Shown here: piece after piece, positions 50,553 to 60,183 of the stretch
Layout: every line of letters starts with the position of its first letter
Position numbering within the stretch: the stretch's first letter is position 1
Assembly (NCBI GenBank): GCA_015163855.1
Contig: JAAOIK010000010.1
Coordinates: 1-64,000 of the forward strand
Direction of reading: 5' to 3'
Origin: Pseudobdellovibrionaceae bacterium
Lineage (GTDB): Bacteria > Bdellovibrionota > Bdellovibrionia > Bdellovibrionales > UBA1609
Length of the DNA: 64,000 nt
Translations under genes and position numbers: made by a program
Notes under the pieces: model-generated
Seen by the model: only the letters and a program-made list of their open reading frames with translations
Told to the model about the DNA's origin: nothing
Database searches by the model: none

Positions 50553-52052
50553 ATGAAAGGTTTCAATAAAAAATGGATACTTTGTTTTTTAAGTGTGTTT
50601 GTGGTTACTGAGTTTGTGGCTGCTCGGGGTATAGGTGACGATTCTATTAAATTAGTATTAAACAGCACCTCAGACGCAGAAGCGCTTGTTAAAAAGTCCT
50701 GCGAAGAGCGGCAAGAAACTAGAGCAAAAAAGTTCAGAACGGTATGTAGGTTGTATGGCAAAAGCATTGGTCAAAAGAAAAGTGACGCTAAAGAATGCGA
50801 AGAACAAATAAAAAAATGTGAGGCTATAAAAAATTTCTCCTTAAACGACGGTGAAATTGAAAGCCTGTTTAAAGGTAAAGAGAAAAGCGAAATTGAAGAC
50901 TTGCAAAAATGGAAAAAGAACCTTGACGAATTACAAGCAGAAGAGGAGCCAGATAACTCTGAAAATAAAACAGAGATTACAGAGCTTGAGGCAAAAATAC
51001 ACAAAAATGGAATTTCTAAATACTGCCCTTTGGCTGAGGCTTACATAGATCACCAATACCAAAAAGAAAAAGAGAGCAACAAAGACGAGGTGAGCGAAAA
51101 AAGAAAGAAAATAGAAAAAATAAAAGACTCTATTGAAGAGCTAAAAACTAAAAAAAATGTGGCTATGAGCAACAGAGATGACGAAATCTTTCAGCTAAAA
51201 GAAGACGGCGCCAAAAACGATCGAAAATACTTAAAGAGTATAAAAAACTTAGAGAAAACAACCAAAGACAAAATAACTAAACTGTTAGAGAGCGTAGAAC
51301 AAAATCGTAAAACTGTTCAAGGTATAGATTTAGCAATACAAGAACTACTAGTCGAAGAAAATGATGTAGCCCTTAAAAGAGAAGAGCAGTGTTACAAGCA
51401 GTCCACACTGGCTTTAAAAAAGTACAGAGAAGACCGAGTAGAAAGAGTGCTTAATGGCACTAACCATGTCTCTTTTTCCACTTTGTTAAAAAGAGCAAAG
51501 ACTAGCCAAAAAACGAGAGACCGCCGGTACAGACAAAAAAAACAAGCCCAGTGCCTTAACGCCCCTAGCAAACAAAAACGATTAGCTTTTGAACACAAAA
51601 GATTTTTAACCAAGAAAAAAGCCTTAAGAAAAGCCCAAGAGGCAGAAATTAAAAAAATGAAAGAAGCTTCGGCTAGCCAAGCAAAAATTGACCACGAAGA
51701 GCATATCGAAAGGGGTGAGTTAATAGAGGCAAATACTAAAGTTATGGCCGCTTTATCAGAGCAAGTGGGCTTAAAAGCTAAAGAGTTTGAAAGAAAAATT
51801 CAAAACTTTGATGAAAAAATTAAAAACAAGCAAGGCTTACTAAATACAACCATCGATGAATTAGGCGAACTTGAACATTCTGACCTTGCCAAACAAGCAG
51901 CACTTATAAGTAGCAAAAAGAAAAGGGATTATAAAAAAATTAAGGCTATTGAAACCTACACCACAGCGGCAGAAACCCTTACCGAGTTTAATGAGGAGGG
52001 CACAATCGACTGTGCCTCTGCTGCTAGCCAAGCCGGTGAGGCGCGTAGGTAG
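50553..52052 (+). CDS. Secreted coiled-coil protein of unknown function
   Basis: 499 aa. A signal peptide (to about residue 24, after EFVAA) leads to a mature protein that is extremely rich in Lys, Glu and Arg and almost entirely helical. Several heptad stretches are clear (about 100-135 and 165-260: IEKIKDSIEELKTKK, LIEANTKVMAALSEQ). Six or more Cys are spread in the N-terminal 150 residues (CEERQE, CRLYGKS, CEEQIKKCEA, CPLAEA), probably disulfide-bonded. I do not recognise it. AGGAG precedes the ATG. It is the first gene of a same-strand region leading to PBP1A. Confidence 0.65.
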   Translation: MKGFNKKWILCFLSVFVVTEFVAARGIGDDSIKLVLNSTSDAEALVKKSCEERQETRAKKFRTVCRLYGKSIGQKKSDAKECEEQIKKCEAIKNFSLNDGEIESLFKGKEKSEIEDLQKWKKNLDELQAEEEPDNSENKTEITELEAKIHKNGISKYCPLAEAYIDHQYQKEKESNKDEVSEKRKKIEKIKDSIEELKTKKNVAMSNRDDEIFQLKEDGAKNDRKYLKSIKNLEKTTKDKITKLLESVEQNRKTVQGIDLAIQELLVEENDVALKREEQCYKQSTLALKKYREDRVERVLNGTNHVSFSTLLKRAKTSQKTRDRRYRQKKQAQCLNAPSKQKRLAFEHKRFLTKKKALRKAQEAEIKKMKEASASQAKIDHEEHIERGELIEANTKVMAALSEQVGLKAKEFERKIQNFDEKIKNKQGLLNTTIDELGELEHSDLAKQAALISSKKKRDYKKIKAIETYTTAAETLTEFNEEGTIDCASAASQAGEARR

Positions 52053-52144
52053 CGTCCCCTAACCAATGTCGCCACATCGCGTTACACCCTCTAAAACCCA
52101 CCTACAGCCTTGTCTTTCTAACCTAGCTTAACTACATTCTGAAG

Positions 52145-55100
52145 ATGTCACAATCTTCAGAAAAAACCACCTCCTTAATTAAAGAAAAATATCTGTTAGT
52201 AAGACAAAAACTTACCCCAGATAACTTGCCGCCTTTTTTTAAATGGTTATTTTACTTTGTTAAAAATACTAGCCGCAAACAACGATGGGTAACCGCTATT
52301 GGCCTTAGTTTATTTACTGTGCTTGTGCTGTTTTATGTTTTCCTGCAAGCCTACTTAACCTTGCCACAAATGATAGGCCTTGAAGACTATAAACCTTTAG
52401 AAATGTCACAGGTTTTGGATCGTAAAAATAATCTTGTGGCTCATTTTTTTAAACAAAAAAGAGTGGTTGTCCCCTTTGAAGACATACCCGAACATATGAT
52501 TCAGGCCGTGATTGCAGCCGAAGATGCGCAGTTTTTTCAACACTCTGGTATTAATTATAAAGCCATCTTTCGAGCGCTTTTTGCCAACATTCGTGCAGGT
52601 AAAAAAGTGCAGGGAGCCTCTACCATTACACAACAAGTGGCAAGAAGCTTGCTTTTAACCAGAGAAAAAACTTATATTCGTAAATTTAAAGAAGCCATTT
52701 TAGCAAAACGAATGGAGTCTTCCTTAACCAAAGAAAATATTTTATATTTATATTTAAATCAAATTTACTTTGGCCAAGGAGCTTATGGAATAAAAGTGGC
52801 GGCTCGCACTTATTTTCACAAAGATATAAGCGACATTTCTATTGCAGAGGCTGCGATTTTAGCAGGGTTACCCAAAGCTCCCAGTGCCTATTCCCCCTAC
52901 CGCCACCCTAAAAAAGCAAAAAATCGACAAACTTATGTTTTATCGCGAATGTTAAAAGAGGGTTTTATAACCGAAGAACAGCAAGAAAAAGCCATCAATG
53001 AAGAAATTAGCATTTATGCTTTAAAAAGTACAAACCTTGCCCCTTATTATGTGGAGCAACTACGGCAAGTTTTAGTAAAAAACATTGGGGAAAAAGCCTT
53101 GCTAGAACAAGGAGTAAGTATTTATACAGGCTTAGATTTAAAAGCCCAGCAAAGCGCACAAAAAGAAATACAAAAAGCTTTAAAAGCTTTAGATAAACGA
53201 CAAGGTTTTAGAGGTAGCTTAAGCAACTTACAAGAATTTGCAAAAATAAAAGAATTTTTAGATCAACAGCGCACTGATATTATTTATAAAAAAACAGAAA
53301 AAAAAATACTACTTCCTAGCGGTGAGTTTAAACCCTTAGCAGAATTAAACTTACAAACCATTGAAAATTTAACTTCCACAACACCTCCCCTACCTTCTTA
53401 TTTAGAGCCCGAAGATGTGCTACAAGCCGTAGTTACCGACATTGATGACCAGTGGGGTTTGGTGAAAGTTTGGGTGGCCGAAGCCCAAGGCATTATAGAT
53501 ATCGAATCTATGAAGTGGGCAAGAGTTCCCGATCCTAAAACATTTTATACCTTACAAGAAATAAAAAAACCCTCCCAAGCTTTAAAAGTGGGTGATGTTA
53601 TTTTAGTAAAGATTGCAGCCTCTGTATTTTCTTCTTCTGATTTAAATAAAAAAATTCGTAAATATAATGATAATTATTATTCAGACCAAAATAAACCTTT
53701 AGTATTTTTTAACACTTCTACAAAAAAAGAAAGTGTGTTCAAAAAGCCTCTTGAAGAAACAGAAAGTTTAATTTCCTTACACCCCTACAATCACAAAAAC
53801 ATAAACTTAAAACAATTAACCAGTCGTTTTATAAAAGTGACTTTAGAACAAAAAACTCTAGTTCAAGCGGCCTTACTTTCTTTTGATCAAAAAACAGAAG
53901 AACTTATTGCTTTGGTTGGTGGAAAAAATTTTAAAACTTCTAAGTTTAATCGCTCAATACAAGCTAAGCGGCAAACAGGGTCGGCCTTTAAACCTTTAGT
54001 GTACTTGTCAGGCTTTGACAAAGGCTATCGCCCCAACAGCTCTCTTTTAGACGCAGCTTTAATTTTTAAAGAAGCCACCGATGCCACTGAAGAAAATTTA
54101 GAGGGCCAAAATACTAATGCTACAAAAAAAATTAACACTAAAGAAAATGCTTTATCTGCTACCGAAACAAAAGACTTGCCTGAAGAATTAGAAGAAAAAG
54201 AAGCAGAGGTTTGGAAACCAAAAAATCATTCTAAAAAATTTATTGGAGATATTTTATATCGCAACGCTTTAATACGCTCGATGAATGTTCCTAGCGTTCG
54301 ATTGATTGAAAAACTTGGGGTTAAGTGGGTAGAAAAATACGCTAGGCGCTTAGGGATTTTTAGCCCTTTAAATTCTGACTTTACCTTAGCCCTAGGTTCC
54401 AGTGCCATTACTTTATACGAAATGACTCGCAGTTTTTCTCATATTGGTCGATTAGGAAAACGCATTCGACCTATTTTAATTCATAAAGTTTTATCCAAAC
54501 AAGGTGAAATTCTGGCTCAAAATATACGGATAACCGACACTTTAAAACGATACACTAGCCACTTTGAACAAAAACAAGAGTCCTTACGATTGGCTTATTT
54601 ACAATACCAAAAAGACAAAATCATTTACGAAAATTATCAAAAAAATCAAACTAACACCTCTTTAAAAAATACAGACGCTCAAAAAGCTCCCCAAAAACCA
54701 CAGGCTTGGGTAAGCTTAGAAACTCCTGACGGACAAAGCTTTCGCGCTAACTTAGAAAAAGAACCCCCTTTATATTTTAAAGACCCCAACCAACTTTTAA
54801 AACCAACCACCGCCTACCTTGCATTAAGCTTACTAAAAGGTGTGGTGTCAGACCCTCATGGTACCGGCCGTAGAGCACAAATATTAAATCGTCCCACCGC
54901 AGGAAAAACGGGAAGCACTAACTCATATTATGATGCCTGGTTTACAGGGTTTACTAATCAAATTGCCACTGGCGTATGGGTTGGTTTTGATAACGAAAAA
55001 ACTTTGGGCCGAGGGGAAGTGGGTGGCCGCGCCGCTTTACCCATTTGGATAGGTTATATGATGAGTGTTCACGAAAATTTGCCAGTAGAAAATTTTTCTG

Positions 55101-55348
55101 TCCCCGAAGGAATTATATTTATAAACATTGATAACAAAACTGGAAAGTTAGCCACTACACAATCTAAAGAAGTAGTACAACAAGCTTTTTTAGAAGGGAC
55201 AGAGCCCAAATCCATTGGCGATAATTGGAAAGTTAACGAAAACCCCACAGAACAAGATGGCACAGAAAAAAAATCACCTTCTGCTTTAGAAAATGAAGAA
55301 CCTAGCTCGGAAGATAGTGACTTTTTTAAAGAAGAGTTATCAGAATAA
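52145..55348 (+). CDS. mrcA: Penicillin-binding protein 1A (bifunctional)
   Basis: 1067 aa. One N-terminal membrane helix (about 50-75). The glycosyltransferase domain has AVIAAEDAQFFQHSGINYKAIFRA (catalytic Glu), GASTITQQVARSL, KILELYLNQIYFGQGAYGI-like ENILYLYLNQIYFGQGAYGIKVAARTYF and LAGLPKAPSAYSP. The transpeptidase domain has SAFKPLVYLSGF (SxxK), RSMNVPSVRL (SxN) and AGKTGSTNSYYDAWF (KTG). Between SxxK and SxN is a low-complexity insertion, and before the KTG box another Gln/Lys-rich stretch, which explain the length above the usual ~800-850 aa. The acidic C-terminal tail is disordered. uvrA starts 13 bp later. Confidence 0.93.
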   Translation: MSQSSEKTTSLIKEKYLLVRQKLTPDNLPPFFKWLFYFVKNTSRKQRWVTAIGLSLFTVLVLFYVFLQAYLTLPQMIGLEDYKPLEMSQVLDRKNNLVAHFFKQKRVVVPFEDIPEHMIQAVIAAEDAQFFQHSGINYKAIFRALFANIRAGKKVQGASTITQQVARSLLLTREKTYIRKFKEAILAKRMESSLTKENILYLYLNQIYFGQGAYGIKVAARTYFHKDISDISIAEAAILAGLPKAPSAYSPYRHPKKAKNRQTYVLSRMLKEGFITEEQQEKAINEEISIYALKSTNLAPYYVEQLRQVLVKNIGEKALLEQGVSIYTGLDLKAQQSAQKEIQKALKALDKRQGFRGSLSNLQEFAKIKEFLDQQRTDIIYKKTEKKILLPSGEFKPLAELNLQTIENLTSTTPPLPSYLEPEDVLQAVVTDIDDQWGLVKVWVAEAQGIIDIESMKWARVPDPKTFYTLQEIKKPSQALKVGDVILVKIAASVFSSSDLNKKIRKYNDNYYSDQNKPLVFFNTSTKKESVFKKPLEETESLISLHPYNHKNINLKQLTSRFIKVTLEQKTLVQAALLSFDQKTEELIALVGGKNFKTSKFNRSIQAKRQTGSAFKPLVYLSGFDKGYRPNSSLLDAALIFKEATDATEENLEGQNTNATKKINTKENALSATETKDLPEELEEKEAEVWKPKNHSKKFIGDILYRNALIRSMNVPSVRLIEKLGVKWVEKYARRLGIFSPLNSDFTLALGSSAITLYEMTRSFSHIGRLGKRIRPILIHKVLSKQGEILAQNIRITDTLKRYTSHFEQKQESLRLAYLQYQKDKIIYENYQKNQTNTSLKNTDAQKAPQKPQAWVSLETPDGQSFRANLEKEPPLYFKDPNQLLKPTTAYLALSLLKGVVSDPHGTGRRAQILNRPTAGKTGSTNSYYDAWFTGFTNQIATGVWVGFDNEKTLGRGEVGGRAALPIWIGYMMSVHENLPVENFSVPEGIIFINIDNKTGKLATTQSKEVVQQAFLEGTEPKSIGDNWKVNENPTEQDGTEKKSPSALENEEPSSEDSDFFKEELSE

Positions 55349-55361
55349 AGCACACTGTAAT

Positions 55362-58199
55362 ATGATTGAAGTTATTAAGGCGAAACAAAATAATTTAAAA
55401 AATATAAGTATTAAAATTAAAAAAAATACTTTTACGGTTATTTGCGGTCCCTCTGGTTCGGGAAAATCGTCTTTAGCTTTTGACACTTTATATGCAGAGG
55501 GGCAACGATTATACATTGATAGCTTACCCAACTATACTAAACAGTTTTTTAAAAAAGCGCTTAAGCCAAAAGTAGAAAATATTCTTAACATTCCTCCCAC
55601 CATTGCCTTAGAACAAAAAAATACTGTGCAAAATAGTAGAAGTAGCGTAGCCAGCCTTAGTGGAGTTAGCGCTAATTTACAATCGTTATTTGCTCGGCTA
55701 GGAACAGCTTACTGCCCTACCCACAAAGAAGCTTTAACCGCTTACTCTGCAGATTTAGCCTGTTCGTTTGTTATTAACCACTTAGATAAAAACATGGGGG
55801 TTTATGTACTAATTCCCCTGCTAGAGGAAGTAAAAAATATTGCTCAGCTAAAGTTGGCCTTAACCACCGACGCCCTTACCCGCCTATGCCAATTAAGCAA
55901 AGATAAAAAGCAAATAGTGTCTTCTTTTAAAGTAGAGCAATTAACCAAAAAACAATCAAAAAATTTATACATTGTAATGGATCGCGTGTCGCTAAACGAA
56001 GATCCTAAACAACTTAAATCTCGGCTGCGTGATTCTATTCAAAGTGCTTATCATTATTTTATTAAATACAATCCTTCTTCTATATTTTCTCAATGCTTAA
56101 TATTTAATAATAACAGCGAAAAAAAGGGCTCTAAAAAATCTGCATTCAAGGCCCTTAAACTAACGGAGAACTTAACTTGTTCGCAATGCGATTATCAAAT
56201 GTCGCAAATACAAACGCATTTTTTTAACCCGCAAAGTGCTATTGGAGCTTGCCCTTCTTGCTCTGGGTTTGGACACACTTTAGAAATTGATGAAAAAAAA
56301 ATTATACCCAACTCTCAGCTAAGCATTTACGAAGGGGCTATTGCTCCACTAAATATGCCTAGTGCTGTAAAAGATTTTAGAAAACTAAAAAAGTTTTGTG
56401 AAGAAGAAAATATCGACCTCCACACTAACTGGAAAGACTTAAAAGTTTTTGAAAGAAAACTAATTTGGGATGGCAGTAAAAAATTTTTTGGAATCAAGGG
56501 CTTGTTTAAATACTTAGAAACTAAAAAATACAAAATGCATGTTCGTATTTTTTTATCTCGATATAAAAGCCCTTGTTTATGTAATACTTGCCACGGAGGC
56601 GCCTTAAAAACCGACTATCTTAATATTTTTATTCAAAAACATTCGATATCTGATATTTTAAATCTTCGCGTAGAAGAAGCTTTGCAATTTATTACTCAAT
56701 TGCAAAAAAAACAAAACTTATTAAAAGCAACCGATGCACAGCAAGGTGCGGTGGTTATTAAAAAATTAAAAAATGATTTAACTTATTTAAACAATTTGGG
56801 CTTATCTTATTTACATCTAAATCGACTTACCAAAACCCTTTCTGGAGGAGAGTTTCAGCGCTTAAATTTAGCAAAACAAATTTCTACTCAACTATCAGAC
56901 AGTTTATATATTTTAGATGAACCCACAATAGGCTTGCACCCTGCCGATACCGATAAAATTATCAACGCCTTAAAAAAAATAAGAGAACAAGGCAATACCG
57001 TTGTTGTGGTAGAACACGACCCCGAGGTAATTTCTAATAGCTCGCACATAATAGAAATGGGGCCAAAATCGGGTATTCATGGTGGGGAGGTTATTTTTTC
57101 GGGAAATACAAAAGATTTTTTAAACTCCTCTAGCCCCACAGCAAAAGCCTTAGTTCACGCCCCTGCCCTGCACGCCAAACCTCGCCACTTAAAAAAAGTA
57201 AAAAAAATAAAACTGCTAGGTTGCCATGGACATAATTTAAAAAATATTAATTTAGAAATACCTTTAAATCGTTTTACTTGTGTAACGGGAGTTAGTGGCT
57301 CTGGAAAATCTTCGCTAATCACACAAACTTTTCTTCCCGCCCTTGAAGCTAAGTTAAAACAAGATTTTAAAATTAGCCTACCTCACAAAGAACTTCTTAA
57401 TTACGAAAACATACAGTCGGTTTATTTCATTAATCAAAAGTCTGTGTCTGGCACCCAAAGAAGTAATTGTTTAAGTTACTTAAAAATATATGACACTATT
57501 AGAAAGCTGCTAGCTAGTACCAAAAAGGCTCAGTTATTAAAATTAAGTGCTTCGCATTTTAGTTTAAATGTAAATGCAGGACGCTGTGAAACTTGCGAAG
57601 GCTTAGGCTTTATTACTGTAGACATGCTATTTATGGATGAGTTAAAAATTACCTGCGAAGACTGTAAGGGCAAAAAATTTAAACCAGAGGTCTTAAGCGT
57701 TAAATTTCAAGGCCACAATATATTAGATATACTAAATATGAGCGTAGCCGAGGCGTTAAAACTTTTTTCTGCTTACCCTAAAGTTACCAAAGCGTTAAGA
57801 TTATTAGAAACCGTGGGTTTGGATTATATTTCTTTAGGGCAAAACTCTAAAAATTTAAGCGGAGGAGAAAATCAACGCTTAAAAATTGCAAAAGAATTAC
57901 AGTCTAGCCTTGGCGCCAATAACTGTTATATATTAGATGAACCTAGTACGGGCTTACATTTTTATGAAATTAGTTTATTAATAAAAGTAATACAGAAATT
58001 AGTAGATGCTGGAAATACAGTGATTGTAATTGAGCATAATTTAGAGATTATTAAAAATGCAGACTATGTGGTCGACATAGGCCCTAATGCAGGAGAAAAA
58101 GGTGGAGAACTAATATTTCAAAATACTGTTAATAATTTACTAAAAGAAAAAAATAACTTAACCGCTAAACATTTAAAAAAATATATAAATAACCAATGA
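55362..58199 (+). CDS. uvrA: UvrA-family excinuclease ATPase, divergent
   Basis: 945 aa from the ATG at 55362. Two ABC ATPase halves. First: NLKNISI..., Walker A CGPSGSGKSSLAFDTLYAEGQ, signature LSGGEFQRLNLAKQ, Walker B LYILDEPTIGLHPAD. Second: GVSGSGKSSLITQTFL, LSGGENQRLKIAKEL, LDEPSTGLHFYEI. Zinc modules: CSQC...CPSC (about 275-305) and CETC...CEDC in the second half. Divergent points: P in GPSGSGKSS, and no RTPRSNPATYTG segment before the second domain. This could be the main repair protein or a UvrA-like paralogue. The stop overlaps the ABC exporter start (ATGA at 58196-58199). Confidence 0.82.
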   Translation: MIEVIKAKQNNLKNISIKIKKNTFTVICGPSGSGKSSLAFDTLYAEGQRLYIDSLPNYTKQFFKKALKPKVENILNIPPTIALEQKNTVQNSRSSVASLSGVSANLQSLFARLGTAYCPTHKEALTAYSADLACSFVINHLDKNMGVYVLIPLLEEVKNIAQLKLALTTDALTRLCQLSKDKKQIVSSFKVEQLTKKQSKNLYIVMDRVSLNEDPKQLKSRLRDSIQSAYHYFIKYNPSSIFSQCLIFNNNSEKKGSKKSAFKALKLTENLTCSQCDYQMSQIQTHFFNPQSAIGACPSCSGFGHTLEIDEKKIIPNSQLSIYEGAIAPLNMPSAVKDFRKLKKFCEEENIDLHTNWKDLKVFERKLIWDGSKKFFGIKGLFKYLETKKYKMHVRIFLSRYKSPCLCNTCHGGALKTDYLNIFIQKHSISDILNLRVEEALQFITQLQKKQNLLKATDAQQGAVVIKKLKNDLTYLNNLGLSYLHLNRLTKTLSGGEFQRLNLAKQISTQLSDSLYILDEPTIGLHPADTDKIINALKKIREQGNTVVVVEHDPEVISNSSHIIEMGPKSGIHGGEVIFSGNTKDFLNSSSPTAKALVHAPALHAKPRHLKKVKKIKLLGCHGHNLKNINLEIPLNRFTCVTGVSGSGKSSLITQTFLPALEAKLKQDFKISLPHKELLNYENIQSVYFINQKSVSGTQRSNCLSYLKIYDTIRKLLASTKKAQLLKLSASHFSLNVNAGRCETCEGLGFITVDMLFMDELKITCEDCKGKKFKPEVLSVKFQGHNILDILNMSVAEALKLFSAYPKVTKALRLLETVGLDYISLGQNSKNLSGGENQRLKIAKELQSSLGANNCYILDEPSTGLHFYEISLLIKVIQKLVDAGNTVIVIEHNLEIIKNADYVVDIGPNAGEKGGELIFQNTVNNLLKEKNNLTAKHLKKYINNQ

Positions 58200-59959
58200 A
58201 ATACACTATACAATTTATAAAAAAAGAACTTCTGCAATTTAAACTAATTTTTATTTTTGCACTGCTTTTGGGTGTTATTTCGGGGGTAGCAAAATCTGCC
58301 TCTCCGTATATTATTAACCAGCTAATGAACTCTGTTTGGACTACAAACAATTACAGCCTAAACTACTCTATTATCATGTGCTTGTTGTTTTCTCTTACCT
58401 GGGTTATTTCGGCAGTTGCTCGTTTTTTTAACACTTTTATTATTGCCAAATTAACAGAAACCCTTATGGCTAAATTAAAGCAAAAGATATTTAATGCTTG
58501 CGTAAACTTAAACCCCAGTCTTTTTTTACAAAAATTTCCTAAAGGCGCAAGTTCTATCCTTAGTCAGTCTTTAGGTGATTTACAAATTATCTCTGCTGGA
58601 ATAAACAATTTATCCACTATTTTTAGGGAGCCTTTTTTATTATTATTTTCTGCCATCTATATTATATATATAGACTGGAAGCTGCTAGCCTTACTGGCTG
58701 TTGTGTTTCCTTTAATTTCTTTTTTAAACAAAAAATTTATCTATTTATTAAAAAGCCAAAATCATAGCAATTTAGAATTACAAGAAGATGTAACACAAAA
58801 CCTAAAAGAAGGCCTTGAGGGCCTAAGAACTATTCACAGCTTTGATTTACAAGAAGAGCTAACAAACAATTTTAAAACTAAAGTAGTTTCTTTTTTAAAT
58901 ATGCAAAAAAGAATTTTTAAAAAAGAACTTGCCATCTCTCCATTGTCAGAAATTTTTATGTCCCTAAGCATGAGCATAATTCTTTTGTATGTCGGACACC
59001 AAATTATGCAAAAACACCTAAGTATTGCCGACTTTACTTCTTTTTTATTTGCCGCCACTTTACTGCAAGCCTCCTTTAAACAGTTACAAACCGCTATGTT
59101 AAGGCTTCAAAAAGTAGAGGTGGCCTTAGAGCGACTAGCAACTTTGTTTGAAAAAACTTCTAATAACGAACAGCTAGCTAATAAAAAAACAAAACCACTA
59201 AAGCCTTGGTCGAGCATAAAAATCAATAACTTGTCCTACACCTATCCCAATAGCAAAAACCCTGCTTTAAAAAATATTAACTTTGAGTTGAAAAAAAATA
59301 CAAGCCTTGCCATTGTTGGCGAAAGTGGTTCTGGCAAATCGACTTTGGTTAAACTAATTCAGGGGTTTTTACCTCCCCAACAAGGAAGTATTTATTTTGG
59401 CGAACAAAATATTGCCGAAGTTTCTTCCAAAGAACTATTGTCTAATATTAGTTTGGTAGACCAAAATATTTTTTTATTTTCCGCAAGCATTAAAGAAAAT
59501 ATTCTTTATGGAAACATACAAAAAAAACACGACGCCAACTTAGAAGAAGATATTATTTCTGCCGCAAAGCTGGCTGATGCGCATCAGTTTATTACAGAAA
59601 AACCCAAAGCTTATAATAGTTTTTTAAATGTAGAGGGTAATGAACTTTCTGGAGGGCAAAGACAAAGGTTAAATATTGCTCGTGCTTTATTTAAAAATGC
59701 TCCCTTACTTATTTTAGACGAAGCCAGCAGCGCCTTAGATGCCAAAAGTGCCGAAGCTATACAGTCCACAATAGATAAACTAATACCTCACACCACAAGC
59801 CTAATTATTACTCATAAATTGCACTCTTTAAAAACAGCAAACCATATTATTGTATTAGACAAAGGTTCTGTTGCCGAACAAGGCAGCCATGCGGAGTTAA
59901 TGCAAAAAAAATCCCTATACTTTCGTTTAGCAGTAAAACAAGGCATTAGCTTAGACTAG
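58196..59959 (+). CDS. ABC exporter, MsbA/lipid A-type (half-transporter)
   Basis: 587 aa. Six-helix membrane domain (about residues 10-310) with the PLSEIFMSLSMSIILLYVGHQ motif, then the ATPase: Walker A GESGSGKSTL (about 373-382), Q-loop (VDQNIFLFSA), signature NELSGGQRQRLNIARALF, Walker B LLILDEASSALD and H-loop ITHKL. Homodimeric exporter, like MsbA or multidrug types. It overlaps uvrA by 4 bp (ATGA), so translation is coupled. The transcription unit ends in the giant hairpin at 59964. Confidence 0.88.
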   Translation: MKYTIQFIKKELLQFKLIFIFALLLGVISGVAKSASPYIINQLMNSVWTTNNYSLNYSIIMCLLFSLTWVISAVARFFNTFIIAKLTETLMAKLKQKIFNACVNLNPSLFLQKFPKGASSILSQSLGDLQIISAGINNLSTIFREPFLLLFSAIYIIYIDWKLLALLAVVFPLISFLNKKFIYLLKSQNHSNLELQEDVTQNLKEGLEGLRTIHSFDLQEELTNNFKTKVVSFLNMQKRIFKKELAISPLSEIFMSLSMSIILLYVGHQIMQKHLSIADFTSFLFAATLLQASFKQLQTAMLRLQKVEVALERLATLFEKTSNNEQLANKKTKPLKPWSSIKINNLSYTYPNSKNPALKNINFELKKNTSLAIVGESGSGKSTLVKLIQGFLPPQQGSIYFGEQNIAEVSSKELLSNISLVDQNIFLFSASIKENILYGNIQKKHDANLEEDIISAAKLADAHQFITEKPKAYNSFLNVEGNELSGGQRQRLNIARALFKNAPLLILDEASSALDAKSAEAIQSTIDKLIPHTTSLIITHKLHSLKTANHIIVLDKGSVAEQGSHAELMQKKSLYFRLAVKQGISLD

Positions 59960-59963
59960 GTTC

Positions 59964-60101
59964 TTTTGTTCAGGGTGGGGAGAGCGCCAAAAGGTTAGAC
60001 TCTTTTGCGACTCAGCCCGAAGGGATGCCTGAGCAAAAGAGCCTAACCTTTTGGCCCTCTCCCCACCCTGAACAAAAAAGCCTAGCCTTTTGGCGCTCTC
60101 C
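59964..60101. repeat. Giant hairpin with about 49-nt arms plus a third direct copy
   Basis: Arms 59964-60014 and 60029-60077 are complementary with two mismatches and a 2-nt bulge. The loop contains the small hairpin CCC-GAA-GGG. A third copy of a 28-nt part occurs at 60074-60101, in direct orientation with the second arm. The arms are GC-richer than their surroundings. It begins 4 bp after the ABC exporter stop. In one frame the two direct copies read PEQKSLTFWPSP / PEQKSLAFWRSP, but this is a repeat artefact. Confidence 0.92.
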
Positions 60102-60183
60102 AATTTATATAAAGTCGTTTAGTTTTTTTACAGTCCTGTCGATTATATTTACAACAACACAGAATAAAGAAATAAAGGGAAAT

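Noticed and set aside
60025-60183. Longer N-terminus for the sigma-54 activator with repeated PEQKSL peptide
   Set aside because: The peptide repeat comes from the hairpin DNA. The ATG at 60184 has a good Shine-Dalgarno sequence.
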